From assembly GCA_903813345.2 (NCBI GenBank), contig CAIIXF020000005.1, positions 32,927,375 through 32,991,374 of the forward strand: a stretch of 64,000 nucleotides of DNA, read 5' to 3'. The notes under the pieces were generated by a model. That model saw only the letters and a list, made by a program, of their open reading frames with translations, was not told the origin of the DNA and made no database searches. Positions 24,932 through 37,140 of this stretch are shown one piece after another. Source of the DNA: Owenia fusiformis (lineage: Eukaryota; Annelida; Polychaeta; Sabellida; Oweniidae). Position 1 is the first letter of the stretch; every line of letters begins with the position of its first letter. Made by a program: the position numbers and the translations under genes.

Positions 24932-26307
24932 TAGTTCACAAATAGTTCCAACGTTGGCCTTTTTACTACGCGTGTCGCCTTCATCTCAGAACTGAACAAA
25001 TGTTAGCAAACGCAAGTTACAATAAATTGACACTGATATCTTGAAAAGTAACCCGACTCCCTATCATTTGATGTAGATTAATCGAACCCCTATATGAATA
25101 GGTATTTTTTAATAAATAACACAATGGGGGGTATGTGTTTCATAGTTGGTCATGAACCATAAGTGCAAAGTATTGTTCAGATTTGTTGAATTTCCTAATG
25201 GATTACAATACTCACACCTGAAACATACTTTTTGTTTTTGATAAATTGCAATAAAGTTTGATAAAATTCCTATGCGTACAGTATTGTGTAAGAATGTGTT
25301 GACGTTTATTTTAGTTAAGTGCATTATATTTGAGTAATCAGTATCTGAAAGTTTGATTTGAGTACTTTAACATTAAGTTCCAATCATGCAAATCTCTTGA
25401 ATGTCCCGCTACATCCCGCAAATTTAGGTGGATGTCCCGCAAAATCCCACAAATTTAGGGTACTTTGTCTAAAAATCTGTCCCTCTATGAAGTCTTAGGT
25501 GGTTACCCTGTTAACTGTCCGCAGTTAGCGTGTTTGTCCCTCAAATGCCACAAAATCACGCAAATTTCGATGGATGTCCCGTAAATCCCGTGAATTTTGG
25601 GCAATGGGTTTAAAAATCAGTCCTGCGAGAAAATCTTTGAGGGTTGACAGTGCTGGTTTTCAGTCAGGGGGAGTGGTGAATGTGGCATAAACAAGCCAAA
25701 AAATAAGACTTATTTTACAATAATTGATGTAACTTCCTTCAACGTTTAGCTAGAAGCTTCAAATAAAAAACATTTTGAAGCTCTTTTCTTCTTCTTTTAT
25801 TCTTATTGGTTATTGGGGGAGGGGGTGCTGGCTACGCCTATGCCTTCTAGCCTTACTTGATGGGCTGTGTTTTTGTGTCACCCTAATAAAAATTTCTTAT
25901 TTCCAGTTGCTTCAAATTATTTGATTCAACAAAATTAAATATGATTGATTATTTAACACATCAATTTTTACTTGAATGGTGGGGTTTGTTTTCCTTATTT
26001 TCCCTATGGCTGGTGTACTCTTAGATATGTTTCTTTCTGTGATATGTAGTAATTTCTGGTCTCTTCCCTTGCATACATATTAACTATGAATGGAAAGTTT
26101 TGGTCTTTTCACTTTGATACATGTGGCTTGCTTTATCATAAATATTGCTTACAAGAACTTTTTAAAGTTAATGTTGAATAGTGTTAAGTGTAGGATTATT
26201 ATAATGATGATAGTGTTGTATTATTTTGTTAGATATTGAATTTTGTAAGTTGCATATTTTTGTCAATTTTGTTGTAAATTGCTCTTACCTATTGCAATCG
26301 TACAGCA

Positions 26308-26376
26308 ACAGTTTTGCATCATAGATCCCAATGGAATATGTTCAAATTAACTAAGTCTGAACATCCTAATCACAAT
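26308..26376. repeat. Dispersed repeat, inverted partner at 52613-52684
   Basis: Contains AGTTTTGCATCATAGATCCC and, further on, GTCTGAACATCCTAAT. The reverse complement of 52613-52684 carries the same order with few changes (AGTTTTGCATCATGGATCCC ... GTCTGAACATCCTAAT). Confidence 0.6.
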
Positions 26377-28004
26377 GAGAATATTGATGACTGTGAAACA
26401 AGAGTGAGATTGAAGTCATTGTTCTGATTTGATTTGCTGTTGATGTATGTGTGCATTTCACATAATACGGAAGTCACTTTAGGGTCAGTTCTAATAGAAA
26501 TATAACATTATAATAATTTAACAATAGAGTATTTCCCTCAATAGACCTGATCCTGGTTTATTTAAGATTATGGGAAATATAGGTATTGTGTGATTTCAAT
26601 TGTGGTAAAATCATAATCTTCAAATGCTCGAACCAATATTGCTAATACAAGCTGTTTGATAAGTTGAACCAGTAAAAATATCACATAAACTACATACACA
26701 TGAAATATAACAAAAACCTTTATTTAAGTTGTGCATCACTTGGATATAAATGCCTATTATGAATGGGCTTATGAATTGATGTGTGAAGTATGAAGTGTAC
26801 GGCTTTGATCTGGCTTTACATTTTGTGATTTTGAAATGTTGACAGCAGTGGTGTCCATTTTTGGAGGAAGTCTCAAGAAAAAAATTGCTGCAAAAAAAGG
26901 TAAATGTTCATAGAATAGATATGAATAAGGCATATTTTTACTGCTTCTGAATATAATCTTATCCATACTTAGTAGCTTTAGAGAAGAAAATTGATAATGT
27001 ACTATAAAATGGTTCATTCAGGAAGTACAGCAAATACTAGTAGTATTTTCTTCATATTTGGTGGAAAGCTCCATTTTTTGAAAGATTCATTTTGGAAAAT
27101 GGTTGAATTTTTTCCATGAATACCTATTTTTGCATTTCTAGCCAATACCAAGTATGAACAATGTAGCTACATGTAGGATTATATGTGCTCTTTTTGGCAA
27201 AAGATTATGTTGGTTTATACTTGATATTATTAAATGATTTGGCTCAGTGGTTTATTATTATCATGGTGTTATTAAATTGTTGTTGTCATATTGTGCTGCT
27301 GTGCATGTATGCAGGTGGGCCGGCTCCACATAAATCTTTATATTAACATATGCATATAAATATATATACATCGTACAAATCTGTCAATCTCTTAGCCTTT
27401 CGTTCAGTGCAATCTGTACCTCCTTTACTTACCTCATGCAGTTAAATTCCCGCAAAATTTACCCTTCAAAAAATGTTGATATACTTCGAAAAAATCGTTT
27501 TGAAGTGAGGTCACCCCCATATTTGTAATTTTCAACGACTAATAAACGAATACCACATGTTGATGTGATGTTTTAATTGATAAAATTGAATTTCTTACAT
27601 GTTTCTTTATCTTTTTCTTAGCGAGATATCAGAAATTAACATATTATTTGAAGCGTTTTTAGACAATTTTGACACCGCCATCTTGAAAACATGTAGTAAT
27701 GCTGAACCTAGTGATTATCGATCTTGACATTTTACAATTTGTTGCTCTGCGGAGATTTTACCTAAAAACACATCAAATACAACATGGATTACATTACCAA
27801 TTTCGTTGATGATTAAGTATTACAGATCGAACTAATGACTGAAGCATTCTCAGATTGTGCCCCGGAAATTTTAGAACTATTTTAACAACGTCGGAGAGGT
27901 AGTGAAAATATGCAACAAACAAAAGGAATTTGAGAATGTAAATCTGTATCTAATATTTACTGCACTATGTGTCTTGTTAGCTTACATGGCCGAACTATAG
28001 TTAT

Positions 28005-28310
28005 CACCCACGTATCTGTCCATCTGTCCGTCAGTCAACACATTGGTAGCTAATTCCAAATCCTCCATGAAAATTGGAACATTTTCACTTTTAAAATGAG
28101 TCTACATAAGGTCGTCAATTGTTCCATGGGTGGTGTCTCAAAAAGTTGTTTCAAAATGGCGGAAATATCTTTCCTATAAATCAGGTTTTCAGCTCATATT
28201 TGGTCATAACTCCACAAGTGTTCCCTCAATTTGCTTGAAATTATACAGTTACCTTTATTTCTAGATTATCAACAATGTTTACAAGTATCGTTCAAATTGG
28301 CCGCCATTTC
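28005..28310. repeat. TCCGTC-type dispersed repeat, diverged copy
   Basis: CTGTCCATCTGTCCGTCAGTC is followed by CTCCATGAAAATTGG, then TTCAAAATGGCGG and, after a second block, TTGGCCGCCATTTCTTT. The order matches the copy at 4641-5440. Confidence 0.45.
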
Positions 28311-29904
28311 TTTTTAAGAGCAACACCATGTGAGCCCAGTATCGACAGTACTATATACTACTAGTATGCAGGGTTGTGTTTTGTCATTTTGCCTTTTGTG
28401 TTTTTACTCAGGGCACATTCTGCTTCCTTTTTTCTTGCTTGATTCTGTAAACAATTTTGGTCCTTTCCCTGGTTCCTCTGGTTCCCAAAATGGGAAAATG
28501 CATTATTTTTATACTTCATCAAATATAGATGTCAGTAATTGAGGGATATAGGTGTACTTGAAGCAGGAGAGCATGATATACATTATTGTATCAGAAGAAC
28601 TATTGCACTATTTATTTTTAATCATTGAGAAGGATGAAATATGGTATATTAATTATACCAATTACACGATATTAATAGTAGTCTATTAATAATTGTATAA
28701 AACGAGTGTATATCCATGATGTACATATGGATTATATATTATAATCTCAGTTATCTTTTCAATCTTAGTCTTAGACTACCATATTATATACAAAATAAAT
28801 CATACTATGAACACATATAGTAATATGCAACATTCAAACCCTTTCAAAAGTCCAAAAGTATATTAGTAATAAAGCCCGACAGTAATACTAATAAATATCT
28901 GAACCATTACAATATTGGGTGATGCATAATTCATAAAAACCCAGAATTAGAAATATAAAACTCCTTTATGTTTTTTGATTATAAGGCATTCTAGAATAAC
29001 TGTTTTAAATAGAGGAAAAATAAAAAATGGAATTAGGAAAACTAACAATGCAAAATCCCTATAGGTCATATATCAACTGATATTATGATTATGAAAAACC
29101 AAAGCTAAGCATCAAATTACGATCAAATTAATCTTGATATTTCAAATATGTAGGATGTTACACAATTGATAGATCTCTTGTTGATATTAAAATATGCAAA
29201 TCATTTACTGTGCAGTTTATAGATGATCTGTTAATTTTGGGTTTTGTTTTCTGTTAGGTAATATTGAGTGGCGATATAAATCACCATTATTTTTACATTT
29301 CTTCTCTGTAAATAGTAACACACAAAAATGTTGATCAACATGGTCTACCACTCATTTTATTGTGGTCTTTTTGTTTTTATTGATTTAAAATCAGACTGGT
29401 ATATGAGTATGGGGATAACCTGGATATTGTGAAATGTGATATTTGAAGTAAACTTAGCCAGATATTTGTGGAATACAGAGCTCCGATATGCACTATTTCA
29501 TGACAGAACATTACAATATGACTGTACATCATTAATCGTGATCTCTTCAAACATAGCTGCTAAGATAATGGACAAGACATATATCATGCAACTAGCCATG
29601 GCTATAATCAAAGATGTAGAGGCGTTTTGTTAGGTTTCCAATTTATCTTTTACCTTGACAGATGCTTCGGTGCTTCAAAAACTGGAATAATTGATTTCAA
29701 CTGAAGTAGACATGAGGATTTCCAATCTAACTGAATTGAATAAGCTGTATTGGAGTTCAACTTATTGAGAGAGTGAATTCACTGAAATGTTTGTTAGGTT
29801 AACCTCATGTATCTTGAATTAGAAGACTAATGATGCACAATTAGATAGAGATTGTCTTGAGGATGATTTGCAATGTTGGGTGATTTCTTGTTCCATAATA
29901 TTAT

Positions 29905-29996
29905 TTGATCTTTCTGGTTGAGATCACTTTCTGATTAAGATCATTTGCTGGTCTAGATCACCTTTTGATTGAGATCACTTACTATAGTAAACATCA
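29905..29996. repeat. Short imperfect tandem repeat, ~20-bp unit
   Basis: Successive variants of TCTGGTTGAGATCACTT, CTGATTAAGATCATTT, CTGGTCTAGATCACCTT and TTGATTGAGATCACTT, sharing a GATCA core. Confidence 0.6.
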
Positions 29997-32640
29997 CTTT
30001 CTACAATAGCACAAGGCAAGGATTGTCACCTGGAGAAATTCGGAATGTTGCATAGTAATCATTTTTTTAAACATTGATCGCACATTTCTATTTTCAGTTT
30101 TACATATCAAAAATATTTGCATCTTTATTGATGAAATGTTCCAATAATTGTACATCTACTTACTTTGATTATTTAATTGGCAAGAAAAGTGAATAATAGT
30201 TGCAGGAATGGATGTTATTAGGGTTTGTTTATGATAAAAGCTATTGTTTCTGCCCATGCATAATGGATAGATGCTGAGCTATAGCCATCCAGGGACTTGA
30301 ATAGGGACTTACTTTTCCTTGTGTCCATAATTGTCATTTGTTATAATAATATATCATTTCTTATATTACTTCCCATATGGATATATTAGCAGTGCAAAAT
30401 GCATTAAGAACATAGATATACTGTATATAAAGTCATTAGGAAAACAAATTACTGATATCCCAAACTATGATAGCACAATGTAACAATATCGATACTCATT
30501 CCTACATTATTATTAGAATGTGTACAGGTATGTTGCACATAAGAGACAACATGCTAAGGATGTTTGTTCTTCAAATTCTCTTTCTTAAAGTCTGAAGTCA
30601 CCAGTAACATTTGCTCCATTGTATCTCTGATCTATTTAATTAATGTCAATTCACACCCTAGATTAGACAAAGAAAATATGTTGCATTGTCCTTTTTAGAT
30701 TAAAACATTTATATTGATCACTCCAGGTTAACAAATCAATTTTCTGTATTGTCGTATCATTGTTTTCCTTGTAGAAAGACATCTTACATTTCCGTGCTCA
30801 GCCTTTGTTCAATGAGCATATTTATTGCCCAAGGTTTAACAATGGATATCAATAGCAATTAATTTTACTTTTACAATGTTCAATAGTATACTGGAATGTG
30901 ATGTATTGTTACTGCATTGACATATTATTGAATGAAGCATTTAATACTTATAGTGATAAATCGAGTGACATCACATGAATGTTTTGCTTATTGTACATGC
31001 ATGGTTATAGGTATGGTATAATCTTACCCAATACAGATCAGTACTGTTCTGCTTGCACTGAGTGTCTGACTGTCATATCATATACATTTTCAGTGTTGTC
31101 TGCATTATTATTTTTATATGTTATGTTGGCACTTGTGATCTCTTATTAATGAATTTCTAGCAAACTCAAACTTTGAATTAAACCTCATTAAAGCATATGC
31201 TAAATTACAGATAACTCAATTTCTTTTTTTCAATATAGTTTATTTTAGTTTCTAAAGTAAGTTCTTCCTTTTCCGTAGGTGAACACTTCACACAGGTTTT
31301 ACTGGACTTATTCATGAGATAGAGGTCAGTTTTATAGGATCTAGTCTATGATCTACGGCAAAAATACATAAATTCATGAACAGTATCATTCAATTGATTT
31401 CTGTACCATATGTTGTTAAGTAAACTTACTTGATGCAATGATTTAAATCGCTCTTGTAATATTTATTTTATTCAGTTGTAAGTATTTGATTTTCCGCTCT
31501 AAAAGTAACATTATTTTGTGAATGTTTCATCTGTTAACCTAATATGATATTAAAAAATATTAATTTGCGACAGGATGGCACCATATCAAGTATTATGGAC
31601 TCAACTTTTGAGGGGAATGTTTTTTTACTGATTGACTATTTAAAATACCATTCATGAATGCATAATTTAACTTTAAAGGATCTAGTCCGCAATAGTTTAA
31701 CTTGGTTTAGTTAGGTTCAATAATATCTGAGTAATGTCTAAACTGGGACCATTTATATACACAATATGATTTACTAAACCTTTAGAATCACTCTCTTGGT
31801 GATCAAATTGAATAGTATAATATGGGGTTAAAGAATATCCAAAGACTCCATTTCCCATTTTACGAACTCACTTGGGATACATTTGACAGCAAAATATTTC
31901 AGAAGTCTCACATGATTACATTCTAAACCTATGTTTCCAAAATTCTAACAATGGTTAATTTTTGTAGCATAATGAAACCTGATATTGTTTTGTTTATCAG
32001 TAATCAATGGCAATGTCTTCAAGTTCACCGCTGCATATCGAAACAATAGATCTTTGGATTAATATTACTGGGTAATACCAAGAAGTAGGATTTAGCCTTA
32101 TTATGTGCAGTTTTAAATCATAATCCCATACAATTCATTGAATAAGTAACAAACTTACACTCTGTGTAACTTACAAGGTAAAGGAAAAATCACTTATGTA
32201 AAAGCAACATTAAATGTGTAATAGTAGATGTTTAGTACTTGAGTTTATAGGCCATATCTTACCTGTCAGATATTATATGGGAGACCTGGGTAACAACCAA
32301 GAATGTTGCAGAACATGCCACCTCTTGAAAACATTAATTCCAACAAAGTGATCCTTCTGTTTTGGAATTGCTGGATATGATCATACAAACAGTGAATCCT
32401 TCAAACATTTTAATGTGGATTCTTAAAATACATTTTAAAGTAAATAAGTAGGACACAGACTAAATGACTGATGTTGGATGGAAATAATTTGCTGCAATTT
32501 TTATTGATGACTTAAAATTATAATATCTGGACCTCTGGATGATGTGAATGCAATACAGGCATTACAGATGAATAAATCCTCAATGTCTCAATTAGTATTG
32601 TAATCAACATAACTTACAGTACTCTCAGTAACAAAGCTCA

Positions 32641-32810
32641 CACATCGCCATCCGCCGTACACTCGTTCGGGAAGCGGGCGTAGTTCGTGCGCTGAGCGTT
32701 CGTTGGTAGCTCGCTATTCGCGCGCGATGCGGTCGTAGATCGCCAGCGCTCAATGCGCTGAGCGTCCGCTTCGCAGTCGTTCACCACCAGCGCAGTTGAA
32801 GAGCATGTAA
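32641..32810. other. GC-rich, CpG-dense islet
   Basis: About 170 bp, sharply GC-rich within AT-rich DNA, with the internal repeat GCGCTGAGCGT(T/C)CG at about 32688 and 32755 and CGCGCGATGCGG between. There is no coding frame of note. It resembles in composition, but not clearly in sequence, the islet at 50940-51085. It could be a promoter islet or the GC-rich core of a repeat. Confidence 0.4.
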
Positions 32811-32897
32811 GATACGGCCGTAGAATTCAATGCAACATTGCAACATTAATTACTGTAATCATTTTAAACTGGAATTCCAAGGGAGAAATGTAATTTG

Positions 32898-33043
32898 AGT
32901 TATTACTTTCAACGCATTATTCATTATTTTCTATTTTTATTTACCTTTTATAGCAATTCATAATTTGAAAGAAGTTATTACGTTCAACGCATTATTCCTT
33001 TTCTTTTCTATTTTTATTTACCTTTTAAAGTAATTCATAATTT
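32898..33043. repeat. Tandem duplication, ~72-bp unit
   Basis: Two adjacent copies run from GTTATTAC(T/G)TTCAACGCATT to CAATTCATAATTTGA / TAATTCATAATTTGA, sharing TTCTATTTTTATTTACCTTTT. Differences are few, so the duplication is fairly recent. Confidence 0.75.
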
Positions 33044-34049
33044 GATTTGAAAAATTTTAATGAAATAAACGGTTCAATAAAAATCACGTAAAGATGCCTA
33101 AAACATAACGCTGAGAGTCCGTTAAGCAGTTGCTGTAACCAGTTAAAGTTAGATCCCGTCCGTAGAATGTAATATGAAACTGTATAATGCAACATTACGC
33201 TTTGTGATAGGATAAAATGAACTGAAGGGGAGGCGTCGATTTCTGCAAGAAAATTCAACAAATCTAGTAGATTTTTTTCAAGATAAAGAGAACGTTTACT
33301 CTTGAATTGCTAAAAGAATACAGTACGCGCTGCAAACATCATGACATCTAATAAAAAGGTTCATCGTCACCAACGTGCAAAAGGCAATGTTTTTGCTATA
33401 AATCAGTGATCTACACGAGCCGAAAACAAATACTTATAAGGGACGTTATTATCACAAAACTAATGTTATTGCTTTCTTGTTAGTTTAATGTACATGTACA
33501 CGTACCATACGAATGCGGTTGCCGTGAACGGGGAAGAGGGGTAATACATACGATGGAACAAATTCACGAATTCGTATATTTTAAAAAGGAACTCATTAAC
33601 TCTGAAGAGTGAAATGGGAAAATTTGGAGTAATTATATGAAATAAAATGAAGTAACATATTATAATCATGTCTTTAGACACATTACAGTACTCCCCCGTT
33701 CAATTTGTATAGGCCTATACAGTAACGCATGAAAACTTATTCTTAAAAGCAAGCAAGGACATTCATTTTGATGATGACTTTACTAACATGTATTTAAATC
33801 ACAGGTCGTGTAGATCCCCGTGGCTTGATTTATAGCAAAAACATTGGCTTCAGACAGTGGGCGGAGCGGTCTCCCGATGTTTTCGTCCAGTACAGTTGTC
33901 AGAATTCCCGGGCGGAAAATACGCCCGGCAATACGTCTTTTAAAATCCAAATAGAGCTTTAATATATGTTATGGTATTTTTGATCACATGGTACTGAATC
34001 GACCAATGAAATCACACGGTTTCTAGCAATGATACTAGGCTATTATTAG
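33044..34049. other. No gene recognised
   Basis: Mixed-composition non-coding DNA. GGAGCGGTCTCCCGA at about 33863 is echoed at about 34075 (GAAGCGGTCTCCCGA), which hints at a diverged repeat family. The frames at 33025-33261 and 33466-33681 (minus) have no support. Confidence 0.4.
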
Positions 34050-34357
34050 CATTGGGTACGCTATTCCAGTGAGCGAAGCGGTCTCCCGACGGCAAGCGGC
34101 TGACATTCTGAACAGCCTATTCCATCATTCGACACGTACAATTCTAGGGTTTTCCCTTCGTCCCTAGTGATATTTTGAGCTATAGGCCTAATGAGAGATT
34201 ATACAAAAATTAAAAAATGGGGAAAATAGGGCGGGCAATCCAAACTTTAATAAATGGTCCATGATCATTGAGTGGCCGCTTGAAACTGATTGTTGCACTT
34301 TTAATATAGTTGTTTTTTATTATATGGTACTGTTAAATTGCTCATAGTAATGATTGA

Positions 34358-34429
34358 TGTTGAGGTGTCGAAGTTTGGAGATCCTCGCCTGCCACGCGGA
34401 TGGTCCGGGTTCGAGTCCCAGTATGACAG
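34358..34429 (+). pseudogene. tRNA-Gly(GCC)-like pseudogene or SINE head
   Basis: The anticodon arm CTCGCCTGCCACGCGG (anticodon GCC at 34391-34393) and the B box CCGGGTTCGAGTCCC closely follow metazoan tRNA-Gly. The acceptor stem pairs only partly (TGTTGAG against TATGACA, with wobbles and one mismatch), the last pair of the anticodon stem is lost and the D arm is degenerate. It is therefore unlikely to be a functional tRNA. A Pol III-type T-run follows directly. Confidence 0.55.
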
Positions 34430-34442
34430 TTTTTCTTTTTTT
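34430..34442 (+). terminator. Pol III-type T-run terminator
   Basis: TTTTTC followed by a longer T-run lies directly after the tRNA-like sequence, as expected for a Pol III transcript end. Confidence 0.45.
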
Positions 34443-34612
34443 TAGTAAATGGTTGTGCTTTGATTTTACGCTTAAAATACATTTATAAATACGTTTACTT
34501 TATATTAAAGCATTTATTATCCCTTCAGTTGTATGAAAATGAAAAATTATTTATGTTCTCATATTGCGTTTTGGTTAATGGCCAGCCTTTAACATTGGGT
34601 ACGCTATTCCAG

Positions 34613-34952
34613 TGAAATCTATAATATCCAAATACAACTCCAGAAGACCGTAGAAGAGAACAGCAGGAAACTCGACCTTATCTTGAACCATTTTAAAATA
34701 AATGAAACTCCCAGAACAAGAACAACTTCTCCATCAGATGAAATATTTTCAGACACCCGCATTGGGAACGCAACTATAGAACAATTTTACAAGGTCAGTG
34801 AGACAAGAAGAGTGTCCTTTGACACACTCTCTGACTTATGTGAACCCCCCCCCCCTTATGATGGCCTACCTGATGTGAGCGATCCCTACACTATCGAGGC
34901 AGGAATTATCCAAGTAGAAAATTCTGATAGTTTACAACATCAATGGATATAA
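34613..34952 (+). CDS. Candidate terminal coding exon of a host gene
   Basis: The acceptor CTATTCCAG ends at 34612. From 34614 a frame of 112 codons runs to TAA at 34950-34952 and contains no Met before the frame is well under way, as expected for an internal or terminal exon (the upstream exon would end in phase 2). The peptide begins EIYNIQIQLQKTVEENSRK and forms an amphipathic, probably coiled-coil helix (LQKTVEENSRKLDLIL). It then has a Ser/Thr-rich, Pro-rich acidic tail with PPPPYDG, a possible WW/SH3-type ligand. This style fits the cytoplasmic tail of a channel or receptor, but the family is not recognised. The C-run behind PPPP (34846-34856) could be length-variable. AATAAA occurs at 35466-35471. 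Confidence 0.55.
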
Positions 34953-36962
34953 TTACACAGTCAAATATACGTTGTTATTAAATTCAGAAACTTTTACGGC
35001 CGGAGCGTATTGTCGGATTTTAAACTTGATATTGTTTATTGGATTGTAATCTAGATTCTTCTCCTATTTTTTTTTATTTGGGAACGTATATCTTTTGTTA
35101 TTATGTATGTATGTATCTTTTATTCCCGATTTCAAATCTCAGATCGGATTTACTCTTTATAAAGTTCAAAAGACGAGAGCGTTTGTTTAAATAAATAATT
35201 GAATAACGCAAACCACGTTCTTAAAGTTTTTATTCAGAATCGTATTTTATATTCAGTACTTAATTTATTTATTAGTTACAGTGAAAAGCGGGCACATACA
35301 GGTTTGTTGCAAGACCATTTCTGCCAAGGACCGTATTTTGGGTTTATAACGGGGATATTGCTCGAGCTTGAAAATGAAAGGCATGTTCTTATACCTGTAT
35401 TCTGTTCTTTGATTGTGTATGAAGTTGCGCTGCACGCCAAACGTTAATATTGTTAAAACACTTAAAATAAAACTTTATTCCTTTCAATTTACATAAAAAT
35501 GAAACAGATTAGATTCGAATTCCAGTCACACCAGCCACTGATCAAAGGAAGTACAAATATCTATATTAATCAAATGTCTGAGAATTTGATAACTATCTGG
35601 GATCCAATGTTAATTTTATTGAATCAAGAAAAGTAAAAAGATGAATTCTAAACTTTTAGAGGGAAAAGCCAAATATGCGTTGTAAACCTAAAAATAATTC
35701 ATTAAAGTGTCACTTGTGAACTACACATTTCATAACATTTATATTAATAAAACGAATAAAGCACACTTAATGAGGTCGTAACGGCGCTAAACGGCCCTCG
35801 CAATAAAAACGCATCGAAGTAGGGAATGCTTGGTAAATTCTTCCGAGACAGACTTTTGCTATTTCAAAATTGAAATATGCCAAATTCCTATGAAATAATC
35901 AAATTACCACGCGATCTTTTTCCCTGGGTTTTACTCTATTTCAAATTTACTAGAAACATGTTTATTATAATATTATATCTCTTTATTTCCCATTTAGCAT
36001 GGAGTACAAAAATTTAAAAGTTTGATTGCATTTGATCGCCGGGATTTTCCAAGCGTATTGTTTAAGAAGCGATCGTGTTTTTGGATCTTGATAACTTCCT
36101 ATTTTAAGTTTTGGGTTGGAACTGGAAGCAATGAGTATGTCGGCCTTTCTCAAGTCCACATAATGAAACGATACCCCTTTATATCAGTCCAATTGGGTTT
36201 TGCATAAACATACCAGTTTTATATTGCAAAGAGAACTATAATTAATAGCCTATATAAAAGCATCATGATAAACCATGGCATCTCATGTCTGCTCAGCATG
36301 TTTCAGGTGAAAAAGAAAGATACCAAGAGTATCAGAATGACATAAAAGGGTTTTGTTTGGTATTCAAAATAATTGTAAATAATATTTAATTCATCATACA
36401 ATTGAATAATTATGATGCATCAATTAATACAATGTACATGAAATTCGTCTGTTTCATATATTAATATTCATTTCAGGATAGTGGGATGCTACGAGAGGGA
36501 TAGCAGGAAGAGAGGCAAGGCCGAGGGGGTTGGTGCAAGCCTTCACTATAGACAGGAGTAAATGCATTGTGGAATTCGACGCAGTTCTGAAAAATATTTA
36601 GTTATAACTGAGACTATGATAGTCTCAGGTTATAATTAATTCAATGAATGCATTCGACCATTTGCAACCACAACTGACTTTCGAATCCCAAGAGTCAGTG
36701 GGTTACTTGGCGTTCATGTTAATTTTCAGTTACTTGTTTCATTGTTTATATTTGAAAGTTAATAATTAAGGGTTTGCGTTATCTTTCAGATATGTATTAA
36801 GAGAGATTCGGCTACATGCATTTAGCAAAACCTGAACGTGTAATATTGTGACCCTAAGCAAAATTTTCCCCCATCCAACGGTTTATAATAATAATAATAA
36901 CAACTTACCTAAGATCTTTATACTAAACTAGTCGAATTTAAAGACAACTTTGAGAGATACCC
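34953..36962. other. Probable 3' UTR then intergenic; no gene recognised
   Basis: AT-rich sequence downstream of the terminal exon. AATAAA at 35466-35471 could be its polyadenylation signal. The frames at 35199-35447 and 36022-36207 show no protein family signal. Confidence 0.4.
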
Positions 36963-37140
36963 CAGACCCGTAGCCAGGATTTGCCAATGGGGGGGGGGGG
37001 GTTCACTTTTTGATAAATTCTAGGGGGTTCACTTGTGACAATTTTGGTCCAAAAATGGCCAAAATCACTCAATTTTGAGAAAAATTTTGGCCGGGGGGGG
37101 GGTCGCCCGAACCCATCGAACCCCCCTCGCTACGGACCTG
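36963..37140. mobile_element. MITE, CAGGCCCGTAGCC family, full-length copy
   Basis: A 178-bp element with left end CAGACCCGTAGCCAGG and right end CTCGCTACGGACCTG. TACCC lies on both sides (the duplicate can be read as 5 bp, or 8 bp if CAG is included). It has the same long G-runs and GGTTCACTT...CCAAAATCAC interior as the copy at 10343. Confidence 0.8.

Larger units (their letters stand above)
22322..25654. mobile_element. Non-autonomous DNA transposon split by a nested mariner
   Basis: The left end reads CAGAGCTGTCAA and the right end, reverse-complemented, CAGCACTGTCAA, giving short imperfect TIRs. The 6-bp sequence GTTTTC precedes the left end (22316-22321) and follows the right end (25655-25660). 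With the mariner removed the outer element is about 960 bp and has no coding capacity. Its arms contain diverged repeats of GTCCCGCAAA-TCCCACAAAT (22380-22402, 25395-25460 and 25530-25600). The class is uncertain. CAG termini fit hAT-like elements, but a 6-bp duplication is not the usual hAT length. Confidence 0.6.
25661..32640. other. No gene recognised; fragments of dispersed repeats
   Basis: AT-rich sequence. Partial TCCGTC-type repeats lie at 27035-27120 and 28005-28310 (AATGGCGG and TTGGCCGCCATTT patches). Frames such as 29436-29633 and 28330-28542 lack splice or family support. Confidence 0.45.
34050..34615. repeat. 23-bp direct repeats flanking a ~520-bp segment
   Basis: CATTGGGTACGCTATTCCAG followed by TGA occurs at 34050-34072 and 34593-34615. 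The sequences outside the two copies are unrelated, so the 520 bp between them (34073-34592) may be an insertion that duplicated its target. The right copy contains the putative splice acceptor of the exon at 34613. Confidence 0.55.

Noticed and set aside
34358-34429. Functional tRNA-Gly gene
   Set aside because: Anticodon arm and B box are good, but the acceptor stem and D arm are too degenerate, so it is listed as a pseudogene or SINE head.
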